Shown here: positions 1 to 6,931 of the stretch, piece after piece
Layout: every line of letters starts with the position of its first letter
How positions within the stretch are numbered: position 1 is the stretch's first letter
DNA from: an uncultured Clostridia bacterium
Lineage (GTDB): Bacteria; Bacillota; Clostridia; Oscillospirales; Acutalibacteraceae
Length of the DNA stretch: 10,512 nt
Assembly (NCBI GenBank): GCA_946187095.1
Contig: CAMHPW010000026.1
Location: forward strand, 1-10,512
Reading direction: 5' to 3'
Notes under the pieces: generated by a model
Told to the model about the DNA's origin: nothing
Seen by the model: only the letters and a program-made list of their open reading frames with translations
Database searches by the model: none
Program-made: the position numbers and the translations under genes

Positions 1-20
1 GGAATGAAACATAAAAGTTG

Positions 21-40
21 TTTTTATAACTTTTTATAAG
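21..40 (+). repeat. AT-rich 10-bp direct repeat upstream of the truncated amylase ORF
   Basis: TTTTTATAAC is followed directly by TTTTTATAAG. The surrounding 1-50 stretch is very AT-rich, has stops in all frames, and looks like intergenic rather than coding DNA, in contrast to the ordinary coding composition after about position 47. I see no clear promoter with proper spacing and no ribosome binding site here. Confidence 0.4.
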
Positions 41-85
41 TTTTCAGTAACGGGCGTATCAAAAATATTTGAGCGTGCGACATGG

Positions 86-1528
86 ATGCCGTATATTGCA
101 CCCGATCAGGCAGGTGCATGGGCTTTGCCTGCACACAATACGAATTTCTATACAGATACTCTCACCGTAACACTGAGAGCCAATGACCTGAAAGAAGCAA
201 GATATGAAACTTCCGAAGGTGCTTTCGGCACTTATACGGACGGTCAGACGATCGTGATCGGCAGCAAGACAAAAGCCGGTGAAAGCATCAATGTTACTCT
301 TACGGGTACAGGCAACAGCGGCAAGGAAGTCAGCAGTGTATTCACCTATAACAAGAAAGAACGTGGCGTAACGGTCTATTTCGACAATGCACAATATAAC
401 TGGAGTGCCGTTTATGCCTATATCTATGATGACAGTGTTACACCGACAGTTAAAAATGCAGTATGGCCGGGTGTTGCCATGACATACAATTCGGAATACA
501 AGCTGTATGAAATATCCATTCCCGATGAACTTTTGAACGGCAGGGTAATTTTCACGGAAAGTAAATCCGCCACTACCAACCGTTATCCCGCAGATCAGAA
601 ACCCGGATTGGCGATCGGCGGAAAATCAATGAAATTCTCCTACGGCAATACTTGGGAAGCATTCGTTGCTCCGGTAGAAGAATTGAAGAGTACATCTGTC
701 GTTTCGCCGCAGAAGATCGCTCTCGGACAGTCCACAAAAGTCAGCCTGAGTTCAACGGGCGGTAAAGGTGAAGTTACTTATGCAGTGTATTACAAGAAAA
801 TTCAGGATACGAAATGGTCTTGCGTTCAGAGTTTCTCAAAGAACACTTCCGTTTCGATAACGCCTTCCTATGCGACAGCCTATGAAGTATGCGTAAAGGT
901 AAAAGATTCCACAGGCACTATTGTAAAAACTTATTCCCCCTTGAATGTCACCGCCAATGAAAAAACAGATTTAGTCAATATTTCTATTATTCCGACACCT
1001 GCCGTTGTTGTGGATAAACCTATTACGGTATATTGTGTGAGTGAGGGAGCAAACAATGTGACTTATGCCGTATACTACAAGAAATCCACCGATACCACAT
1101 GGACAAAGAAACAGGATTTCAGTACAAATACTCAGGTCAATATCAAGCCCGCAAGTGCAACACCCTATAATGTATGCGTCAAGGCAAAGGACAGTGCAGG
1201 AAATATCGCAAAGGTGTATCTTGAATTTACGGCTACGGCAAGTGCAGACAGTGATCTGACGAATACTTCAACGATTTCTGCTACTTCCGCAAAAGTCGGT
1301 GAGAAAATTACCGTCAAGGCATCAGGCAAAGGCAACAGCGGTACAAAGACTTACGCTTTCTATTACAAAGCAAAGTCCGCAGCAAAATGGACAGCGAAAA
1401 AGAGTTTCTCATCAACGGCCTCTGTCGGCATCACCTTCAGCAAGGCAGATATCTATGAGATATGTGTCAAAGTCAAAGATGCAACAGGCAGCATCGCAAA
1501 GAAATACTTCACGGTAAAAATAAGCTGA
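86..1528 (+). CDS. C-terminal fragment of a secreted alpha-amylase-like protein (Ig-like spacer, CBM26 starch-binding module, three tandem Tyr-rich repeats)
   Basis: The first in-frame ATG gives 480 residues, but the frame is open from position 8 and the sequence between 47 and 85 already reads like protein (VTGVSKIFERATW). Residues ~20-89 form an Ig/chitobiase-like spacer (FYTDTLTVTL...TYTDGQTIVIG) of the kind that follows the catalytic domain of clostridial amylases. Residues ~94-192 are a CBM26-type starch-binding module (VTVYFDN, W106, VYAYIYD, WPGVAM, YEISIPD). Residues ~200-290, 297-385 and 393-480 are three repeats, each with a YYKK/YYKA motif, one conserved Trp (244, 339, 435) and a VCVK.KD motif; they resemble the Y_Y_Y (triple-tyrosine) family. 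There is no signal peptide, no GH13 catalytic domain, no dockerin and no Shine-Dalgarno before codon 1. All three frames are closed between 5 and 39, so the catalytic part is not simply cut by the window edge in frame. It is either a 5'-truncated or frameshifted remnant, or an assembly junction. Binding role is inferred; the start is uncertain. Confidence 0.7.
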   Translation: MPYIAPDQAGAWALPAHNTNFYTDTLTVTLRANDLKEARYETSEGAFGTYTDGQTIVIGSKTKAGESINVTLTGTGNSGKEVSSVFTYNKKERGVTVYFDNAQYNWSAVYAYIYDDSVTPTVKNAVWPGVAMTYNSEYKLYEISIPDELLNGRVIFTESKSATTNRYPADQKPGLAIGGKSMKFSYGNTWEAFVAPVEELKSTSVVSPQKIALGQSTKVSLSSTGGKGEVTYAVYYKKIQDTKWSCVQSFSKNTSVSITPSYATAYEVCVKVKDSTGTIVKTYSPLNVTANEKTDLVNISIIPTPAVVVDKPITVYCVSEGANNVTYAVYYKKSTDTTWTKKQDFSTNTQVNIKPASATPYNVCVKAKDSAGNIAKVYLEFTATASADSDLTNTSTISATSAKVGEKITVKASGKGNSGTKTYAFYYKAKSAAKWTAKKSFSSTASVGITFSKADIYEICVKVKDATGSIAKKYFTVKIS

Positions 1529-1541
1529 TGTGAAAGCATAA

Positions 1542-1582
1542 AAAAATCCCGATATTCTCTGCTTGAGAATATCGGGATTTTT
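1542..1582. terminator. Bidirectional Rho-independent terminator between converging amylase-like and esterase genes
   Basis: Perfect 18-bp inverted repeat (1542-1559 and 1565-1582) with a 5-nt loop, TGCTT. The outer arms are A-rich on the left and T-rich on the right, so RNA from either strand ends its stem in a U tract. It starts 14 bp after the amylase-like stop codon and lies 14 bp beyond the esterase stop, so it can serve both converging transcripts. Confidence 0.93.
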
Positions 1583-1596
1583 ATGTTTCGGGGGGG

Positions 1597-3357
1597 TTAT
1601 CCTTCATAATTTGACCATGAACCTGATTTGTATTTGAACTTTGTTTTCTGTATGCCTGTTCCGGGTTTGGGTTCATCGGATATGTCAATCTTGAATATCT
1701 GACCTGCATTGACACTTGAACTGTATGTGAGGTCTGCTGTCTGATAGGCAATGGCACCGTTCTTGACTTCATCATCTGTTACGCCTGAATTGAATACAAG
1801 ACCGAGATCCTTGCCCAGCGGAAGAACAACTCTGTAGATATCACTGTCACCGATTCTTTCCATTTCAACACCGGGCCACGGACCTTTCATGCCGTACCAT
1901 TCTTCGCCGGTGAGTACGTTTATGGGTTTTGTGCCCCACCAGTAAGCATAGACTTTATCCCATTTTGTTTCGCTGTTGTCAAAGTAGAAATAGTTGAATA
2001 TCTCGGCAGGTCTGGAATCGTTGGGATCAATGCTGACGGGTTCGATATATGAAAAATCTTTCTGTGTATACTCAATGGGAGCACCGCTTTCCAATGCGGA
2101 AACTTTCTGTGTGAACATTGCTTCAAGGAATTCGGGATAGATATTTCTCCAGAACGGTACGAAGTGACCGCCGTCCTCGTCTTTGTTGAACACAAGTTTG
2201 TTTTTCGGATAGCCGTTGACGGCAAGGAAGTTGTATACATCGACATCGCTTTCAGCAGTATCGGCATTGTAACTGCCTGCATAGAAATATATGAAAGGCA
2301 TATCGTCACTGAATTTGAGGGAACTTGCATATTTTGCCAGAGACTGATCGTCATATATCTGGAATGATGCGGATAATGCACCGACTGTGCCGAATTTGTC
2401 GGGGTGATCCATGCCGATATAGAAACTTGCCAGACCGCCGAATGAACTGCCGCAGATAGAATTGTGTGCAGCGTCAGTATAGACGTTGTAATTTTCTTCA
2501 ATATAGGGTGCGACTGTGTCATAAATGAAATCGGAGAAAGCGTCGCCACGTTTTTTGGATTCCAGTGTCTGACCGTCATATACTTTGAATTCAGCAATAT
2601 CAGGGAGAAGTTCATCGTCTCTCGAAGCAATCAATTCATCGTTTTCGTCTGTTGCCCCCATCGTTTCAATGGCAACGATCATGGCTTTATTGTCGGTAGC
2701 CGCCATCATGCTTTCAACGTGTTCGGCAACATTCCATGATTCGACTTCGCCCGATATCTCCGTGGAAAGCACAGTCTGACCGTCAAGCATATAAATAACG
2801 GAATATTTGTCGGCGGAATCCTTGTCGTAATCATCGGGAGTCCAGATATAGACATTCTTGTCATAGCCGTCAAACTGGAATGTCTTTGTTTCATATTTGG
2901 GCTGATAGTTGGGTTCTTTGTCCTTGACATAGGGACGCAGTTCATTATCTTTGAGATACCAACCGCTTACAAACTTATTGAAAGCAACGTCCATACTTGA
3001 TTCGGGTGCACCGTAATCAAAATGTACCATATTGTAAAGGCTTGTATCACCTGTGCAGGCGTAGATGAAATCACCGCCGTCTTCGCCTACTTTTTCCATT
3101 TCGACCTCTTTTTTGGCTTCATCGTTGGAAGAATTCCAGAGAGTAGCGGTCATTTTTGCACTCTTGCCGTTGTCCCTGACATAGATGGTGTAATCATTCT
3201 CATTGGTTTCCTTGTTGTCATCGGTTTTCTGTTCGATCCGGCTGTTCTGTTCGGCAGGCTGACTTTCCGTTTCAGTCGGTTTGGATTCTCCGCATGATGT
3301 CAGCAGTGACAAGCACAATGCCGTCATGAGAACTCCCGAAATGATTCTTTTTGACAT
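1597..3357 (-). CDS. Lipoprotein alpha/beta-hydrolase esterase (esterase D/CE1-like) with C-terminal CBM26-like starch-binding module
   Basis: 586 residues from the ATG at 3357, chosen because GGGGGA lies 8 bp upstream and the protein then begins with a lipoprotein signal peptide (charged MSKR, hydrophobic core, lipobox LTSC with Cys22). A Thr/Glu/Gln-rich linker (~24-52) leads to a beta-rich domain (~55-145; YTIYVRDNG...VSGWYLKD) that I cannot assign. Residues ~155-415 are an Esterase-family (PF00756-type) alpha/beta hydrolase: IWTPDDYD, VIYMLDGQ, nucleophile elbow GSSFGG with Ser305, and DGGHF with probable catalytic His398; the acid may be an Asp near 371-373. Residues ~453-560 resemble CBM26 (YFYFDN, W466, VYAYWWG, WPGVEM), matching the module in the converging gene. 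It probably acts at the cell surface, removing ester groups from starch or another polysaccharide; the substrate is inference. An in-frame ATG at 3462 exists but overlaps an upstream terminator and lacks a ribosome binding site. Confidence 0.88.
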   Translation of the reverse strand: MSKRIISGVLMTALCLSLLTSCGESKPTETESQPAEQNSRIEQKTDDNKETNENDYTIYVRDNGKSAKMTATLWNSSNDEAKKEVEMEKVGEDGGDFIYACTGDTSLYNMVHFDYGAPESSMDVAFNKFVSGWYLKDNELRPYVKDKEPNYQPKYETKTFQFDGYDKNVYIWTPDDYDKDSADKYSVIYMLDGQTVLSTEISGEVESWNVAEHVESMMAATDNKAMIVAIETMGATDENDELIASRDDELLPDIAEFKVYDGQTLESKKRGDAFSDFIYDTVAPYIEENYNVYTDAAHNSICGSSFGGLASFYIGMDHPDKFGTVGALSASFQIYDDQSLAKYASSLKFSDDMPFIYFYAGSYNADTAESDVDVYNFLAVNGYPKNKLVFNKDEDGGHFVPFWRNIYPEFLEAMFTQKVSALESGAPIEYTQKDFSYIEPVSIDPNDSRPAEIFNYFYFDNSETKWDKVYAYWWGTKPINVLTGEEWYGMKGPWPGVEMERIGDSDIYRVVLPLGKDLGLVFNSGVTDDEVKNGAIAYQTADLTYSSSVNAGQIFKIDISDEPKPGTGIQKTKFKYKSGSWSNYEG

Positions 3358-3409
3358 TTTACATTCCCCCATAAAATATATTTTTTGGATTTGCCTTAAC
3401 TTTGATATT

Positions 3410-3439
3410 ATTCTACAGGAAAAGTCTGATTGTTTCAAG
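3410..3439 (-). promoter_or_regulatory. Putative sigma-A promoter of the esterase gene
   Basis: On the minus strand TTGAAA (3439-3434) is separated by 18 bp from TAGAAT (3415-3410). Transcription would start near 3403, giving a leader of about 45 nt before the esterase ATG at 3357. It lies just past the terminator of the upstream membrane protein gene, as expected for an independent transcription unit. Confidence 0.55.
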
Positions 3440-3455
3440 CAATTATTCTTACATA

Positions 3456-3492
3456 AAAACAACCGCCGTTTGACAGATTCAAACAGCGGTTT
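3456..3492 (-). terminator. Rho-independent terminator after the argS-membrane protein gene string
   Basis: Arms 3462-3474 and 3480-3492 pair over 13 positions with a 5-nt loop. The single mismatch on the plus strand (C3468/A3486) becomes a G-U wobble on minus-strand RNA, so the structure is better formed in that direction. A run of five U (3460-3456) follows. It lies 17 bp beyond the stop of the 115-residue membrane protein gene. Confidence 0.88.
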
Positions 3493-3508
3493 AATATTTG
3501 CAGGGTTA

Positions 3509-3856
3509 TCAAACGGAAGTTCTCTCGATAGTCGGAGAATTTTCGGATACGGGATTTTCTTCTGTTTCGGTTACGGTGTTTTCGGAGATTTTTGCGAATT
3601 CACTGTATTTTTTCTCATAGTATTCCACATCAAGAATAGACCTGTATGCAAAAATGAATGACGGCACAAGGAATACGACACCTAATTCCGCAATGACGGC
3701 ATTGGAAAGGCTTTTGGGATCAACGTGCAGGAGAGAGGAAACGGCATCCGAAACGAGAGTTGAATTTGCCATGAAAGAAACACCTGCGACTGTCAGGAGA
3801 GCAATGCCGATCAAGCCGAATATCAGACTTGCGGTAAGAAACGGTTTGTTTTTCAT
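3509..3856 (-). CDS. Small two-helix membrane protein of unknown function
   Basis: 115 residues, start at the ATG preceded by AGGAGGA (3865-3871) with 8 bp spacing. Two hydrophobic segments are visible, ~6-28 (FLTASLIFGLIGIALLTVAG) and ~53-71 (AVIAELGVVFLVPSFIFAY), joined by a short polar loop (~29-52) and followed by a charged, Thr/Glu-rich tail (~73-115) with no hydrophobic stretch. I do not recognise the family. It follows argS by 14 bp, and its Shine-Dalgarno sequence abuts the argS stop codon, so it is likely co-transcribed and translationally coupled with argS. Its position does not by itself imply a role in tRNA charging. It is the last gene before a terminator. Confidence 0.8.
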   Translation of the reverse strand: MKNKPFLTASLIFGLIGIALLTVAGVSFMANSTLVSDAVSSLLHVDPKSLSNAVIAELGVVFLVPSFIFAYRSILDVEYYEKKYSEFAKISENTVTETEENPVSENSPTIERTSV

Positions 3857-3870
3857 TTCAGAGTTCCTCC

Positions 3871-5559
3871 TTACATGGATTCGGGGGCATCGATCTTGAA
3901 CATCTCAAGGATATTGGCGATCACAGTCTTTGCGGCAAGGCAGAGAGCCAAACGTGCCTGCATGAGAGATTCATTTTCATTCCTGACACGGCACGCATTA
4001 TAGAATTTATGGAACAGCGTTGCCACGTCATAGACATAACGGGTGATTCTTGACGGATCATAATCCTTTGCAGAAGTGATGATTTCCTCCGTGAATGCCG
4101 AAAGCTTATTGATAAGCTCAATTTCTTCGGGAGCGGTGAGAAGTGCATAATCGTTTTGGGTGCAGTTTGTCGGGAAAATATTTTCCTGTGCCAGCATTTT
4201 CAATATGTTGCATATCCTTGCGTGTGCATACTGTACATAATAGACGGGATTTTGTGACGATTTCTCAACGGCTAAATCAAGGTCGAATTCCAGCGGTGTA
4301 TTTGCCTCTCTCAGATTGAAGAAAAATCTTGCAGCGTCTATCGGGATTTCATCAAGAAGTGTGACAAGTGTAATTGCCTTTCCACTTCTCTTTGAGAGTT
4401 TCACTCTTTCACCGTCTTTTACAAGGAATACCATTTGCATGAGAACGACATCAAGCCTTGAAGCGTCTACGCCGAGAGCCGTCAAAGCGGCTTTCAAACG
4501 TGGCACATAGCCGTGATGGTCCGCACCGAGAACGTCAATTGCCTTGTCAAAGTTTCTTGTCACGAGTTTATTATAGTGATAAGCGATATCGGGTACTACA
4601 TAAGTTGGCAGACCGTTGGAACGTACCAAAACAAAATCTTTATCCGCACCGAACTGTTCCGCCTTGAACCATATTGCACCGTCTTTTTCATAGGTATGTC
4701 CCTTTTCTGTGAGAAGTGCAACGATATTTTTAACAGAGCCGTCATTGTGCAGAGTGCTTTCCCTGAACCAGTTGTCATATTTTATCCTGTATTTGAGCAA
4801 ATCCCTTTCAAGCCCCTCTATATTGAGCGGCAGAGCGTATGCAACGAGAGCCTTTCTTCTTTCTTCGGAAGAAGTTTCAACGAATTTATCGCCGTGAATA
4901 GCGGCAAAGTTCTTCGCATGGTCAATGATATCCTGACCGTGATAAGCATCTTCGGGAAGCTCATAGCCCTCTTTATACATCTGCATATAGCGTATTTCAA
5001 GGGAAGTCGCAAATTTCTCTATCTGATTGCCTGCATCATTGACATAGAATTCTCTTTCGACTGTATAGCCTGCATGATCAAGTACGCTTGCAAGAGTATC
5101 GCCCAGAGCACCGCCCCTTGCATTGCCAACGTGCATGGGACCTGTCGGATTGGCTGATACAAATTCGACTAAAACTTTTTTGCCCTGACCGTAATCGGCA
5201 CGTCCGTAATGTTTGCCCTGAGATTTGATTTCTTCAAGAACGGCGGAATAGAAAGACCTGTCATAGAAGAAATTGATGAATCCGGGACCGGCAATTTCAA
5301 ATCTTGCCAGATTGGTACCGTCAAGGCTGATATTGTCTGTGATGATTTCGGCAATTTTTCTTGGTGCAAGCCTGAAAGCCCTTGCGGAAACCATAGCGGC
5401 ATTGGTAGCCAAATCACCGTGAGAACGGTCTGCGGGAGTTTCAATGGTGAAATCGGGGATTTGAGCTTCTTTTGAAAGCAATTCTTTTTCCTGAGCCTTT
5501 GCGAAAGCATTGATGATAGCCTGTTTAAGACTTTGTACTGTCTGTATAGCTGTCGGCAT
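3871..5559 (-). CDS. argS: Arginyl-tRNA synthetase
   Basis: 562 residues, the usual length for bacterial ArgRS. This cytoplasmic class I enzyme charges tRNA-Arg with arginine using ATP. The N-terminal ArgRS-specific Add-1 domain spans ~1-100. The HIGH-type signature follows at ~133-150 (VSANPTGPMHVGNARGG; HVGN at 143-146), where Asn stands in the last position instead of His; I recall this form as usual in clostridial ArgRS. The KMSKS-like loop is RVKLSKRSGKA (~385-395). The DALR anticodon-binding domain begins near YVQYAHAR (441-448). The start has AGGAGGT (5568-5574) 8 bp upstream and lies inside the 3' end of the DUF1934 gene, overlapping it by 35 bp, so translation is probably coupled. 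A two-helix membrane protein gene follows by 14 bp. No T-box leader is visible upstream, consistent with expression from an operon promoter. Confidence 0.97.
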   Translation of the reverse strand: MPTAIQTVQSLKQAIINAFAKAQEKELLSKEAQIPDFTIETPADRSHGDLATNAAMVSARAFRLAPRKIAEIITDNISLDGTNLARFEIAGPGFINFFYDRSFYSAVLEEIKSQGKHYGRADYGQGKKVLVEFVSANPTGPMHVGNARGGALGDTLASVLDHAGYTVEREFYVNDAGNQIEKFATSLEIRYMQMYKEGYELPEDAYHGQDIIDHAKNFAAIHGDKFVETSSEERRKALVAYALPLNIEGLERDLLKYRIKYDNWFRESTLHNDGSVKNIVALLTEKGHTYEKDGAIWFKAEQFGADKDFVLVRSNGLPTYVVPDIAYHYNKLVTRNFDKAIDVLGADHHGYVPRLKAALTALGVDASRLDVVLMQMVFLVKDGERVKLSKRSGKAITLVTLLDEIPIDAARFFFNLREANTPLEFDLDLAVEKSSQNPVYYVQYAHARICNILKMLAQENIFPTNCTQNDYALLTAPEEIELINKLSAFTEEIITSAKDYDPSRITRYVYDVATLFHKFYNACRVRNENESLMQARLALCLAAKTVIANILEMFKIDAPESM

Positions 5560-5989
5560 TGTTTTCTACCTCCTCTAATTTAATGTTCAGTTCGTTGATA
5601 CTTGCCAGTTCGGATTGTACATCTATGGTATAGTGTACATTGATAGTACCGCCCTTGTCGTTCAGATTGACTTTCACGCTGTCGGTGAAAATACCGAGTG
5701 ATATCATGCCGAAAGCGGTGATATATTCACACTTGTGTCTGACACCCTGTTCCAGCATGAGATTGTGATTTTCCGTACCGCCCTTCATGACGGTCACAAC
5801 ATTTTCAGGCGATACTTTGATAGTTGTCCTGTAAGTCTGTTTCGGGTTCATAGTGTCATATTCCGTATAAGAAATATATCTGCTGCCGTTTTTGGTCATA
5901 TAGGCAGCCCTTGTTTTTAAATCAATCTTATCGGAATGGTCATCGACAGTCTGTTTGCCCTCAACAGAGAGAATATAATTTTCTTTCAT
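5525..5989 (-). CDS. DUF1934 (YwiB-like) beta-barrel protein
   Basis: 154 residues from the ATG at 5989, which has AGGAGA (5995-6000) with 5 bp spacing. An in-frame ATG nine codons upstream (6016) has no ribosome binding site and falls within the palindromic element, so I reject it. The protein is predominantly beta with Thr/Tyr-rich strands (ILSVEGKQ, RYISYTEYD, YRTTIKVS, VRHKCEYITAFGMISLGIFTD), fitting the DUF1934/YwiB calycin-like family, for which no function is firmly known. The neighbour supports this: in Bacillus subtilis ywiB lies beside argS, and here the two reading frames overlap by 35 bp. The C-terminal ~25 residues are acidic and polar. Family assignment is from pattern and context, not from a profile search. 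Confidence 0.82.
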   Translation of the reverse strand: MKENYILSVEGKQTVDDHSDKIDLKTRAAYMTKNGSRYISYTEYDTMNPKQTYRTTIKVSPENVVTVMKGGTENHNLMLEQGVRHKCEYITAFGMISLGIFTDSVKVNLNDKGGTINVHYTIDVQSELASINELNIKLEEVENNADSYTDSTKS

Positions 5990-6009
5990 AGCTTTCTCCT
6001 GTCTTATAC

Positions 6010-6121
6010 AATTCATAATTCATAATGCATAATTGTCGTTATGAACTGCATTTTTTATTCCATGATTATTTTTTGATAGAGTTGCCTGCCACAAACAATT
6101 ATGAATTATGCATTATGCATT
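6010..6121. repeat. Palindromic MITE-like element of 7-bp CATAAT(T/G) units
   Basis: Arms 6010-6036 and 6095-6121 are inverted copies of 27 bp with three differences, all T/G swaps at the variable base of a CATAAT(T/G) heptamer. The spacer is 58 bp (6037-6094). The element fills the whole murI-DUF1934 gap and its right edge gives the first two plus-strand bases (read last on the minus strand) of the murI stop codon (TAA, 6122-6120). No transposase or obvious target duplication is seen. It could be a miniature mobile element, or a slipped-strand heptamer array forming a long AU-rich hairpin in the operon mRNA. Confidence 0.65.
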
Positions 6122-6926
6122 ACAAGGTTATGTGGTAGACATCTTCGATATCGCTGTGACCGAGGAAAATCTGAGCGGTCTTTCTGAAATCCTCAACGGT
6201 ATCGCTGACATAATAGATACATTTGCCTTTGTCGGTGCTGGGATTGAGCAGATTGTTTTGTTTGAGCATTTGTGCGGCATATACAGCGGTTTCCTTGCCC
6301 GAATCAATGAGAGTAACGCCGTCACCGAGATAATTTTGTATTGCCTTTGCAATAATCGGGAAATGCGTACAGCCGAGTATAAGCGTATCAATTTTCATGT
6401 TTTTGAGCTTTTCGAGATATCTTTCAACGATAAGCTGAACGATTTTGTCATCTTCGGAAATAAAGCCGTTTTCCACGAGAGATACGAAAAGCGGACACTC
6501 CTGCTGATATACTCTGAAACGCTTGTCTTTGGCGAGAATGGCTTTTTTATAGGATTTGCTGCCGACGGTGGCGGAAGTGCCGATCACGCCGATAATGCCG
6601 TTTTTAGTGGCATTGACAGCGGCCTGTGCAGTAGGCTGCACGACTCCCGTGAACGGTACGGGCAGGACATTTCCAAGGTCTGTCGCAACGGAGCTGACCG
6701 TTCCGCAGGCGGCGATGATCATTTTAACGCCCTTTGAAAGCAGGAAGGAAGCATCCTGTTCGGCATAGCGGATAATGGTCTTGTCACTTCTGCTGCCGTA
6801 GGGAACACGGGCAGTATCTCCGAAATAAATGATATTTTCATTGGGAAGAACTTTTTCAAGCTGTTTGACGGCAGTGAGTCCGCCGAGTCCCGAATCGAAA
6901 ATTCCGATCGCACTGTCTGACATCAT
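6120..6926 (-). CDS. murI: Glutamate racemase
   Basis: 268 residues, normal for MurI. The cytoplasmic enzyme interconverts L- and D-glutamate, supplying D-Glu for the peptidoglycan stem peptide. Visible motifs are IGIFDSGLGGL (~7-17), GDTARVPYG (36-44), the first catalytic Cys in AACGTVSS (Cys74), GVVQPTA (94-100), GVIGTSATV (113-121) and the second catalytic Cys in LGCTHFP (Cys186). The residue after Cys74 is Gly where most MurI have Asn (CNT). Start: two adjacent ATGs (6926 and 6923); AAAGGA precedes with about 10 bp to the first, so I keep 6926. The Shine-Dalgarno lies inside the last codons of ddl and the genes are 5 bp apart, so they are co-transcribed and probably coupled. The stop codon is made at the edge of the heptamer palindrome, so the extreme C-terminus may have been set by that element. 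Confidence 0.96.
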   Translation of the reverse strand: MMSDSAIGIFDSGLGGLTAVKQLEKVLPNENIIYFGDTARVPYGSRSDKTIIRYAEQDASFLLSKGVKMIIAACGTVSSVATDLGNVLPVPFTGVVQPTAQAAVNATKNGIIGVIGTSATVGSKSYKKAILAKDKRFRVYQQECPLFVSLVENGFISEDDKIVQLIVERYLEKLKNMKIDTLILGCTHFPIIAKAIQNYLGDGVTLIDSGKETAVYAAQMLKQNNLLNPSTDKGKCIYYVSDTVEDFRKTAQIFLGHSDIEDVYHITL

Positions 6927-6931
6927 GATAA

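Noticed and set aside
76..82. GTGCGAC, matching the 5' consensus of group II introns
   Set aside because: The reading frame runs through it without interruption into amylase-type domains, and there is no intron body or reverse transcriptase.
3358..3462. N-terminal extension of the esterase (35 extra codons from an ATG at 3462)
   Set aside because: It would bury the lipoprotein signal peptide, start within the upstream terminator's U-tract side and run through the promoter; the 3357 start has a strong ribosome binding site.
4513..5157. Long plus-strand open frame (214 codons) antisense to argS
   Set aside because: It lies wholly within a well-conserved synthetase gene, has no ribosome binding site, and its predicted protein has no recognisable domain; it is a shadow of argS codon use.
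5560..6119. T-box leader or riboswitch for argS
   Set aside because: The region upstream of argS is the DUF1934 coding sequence, which overlaps argS; no T-box motif or antiterminator is visible.
6108..6737. Plus-strand open frame (209 codons) antisense to murI
   Set aside because: Entirely inside murI plus the palindromic element, with no ribosome binding site or domain.
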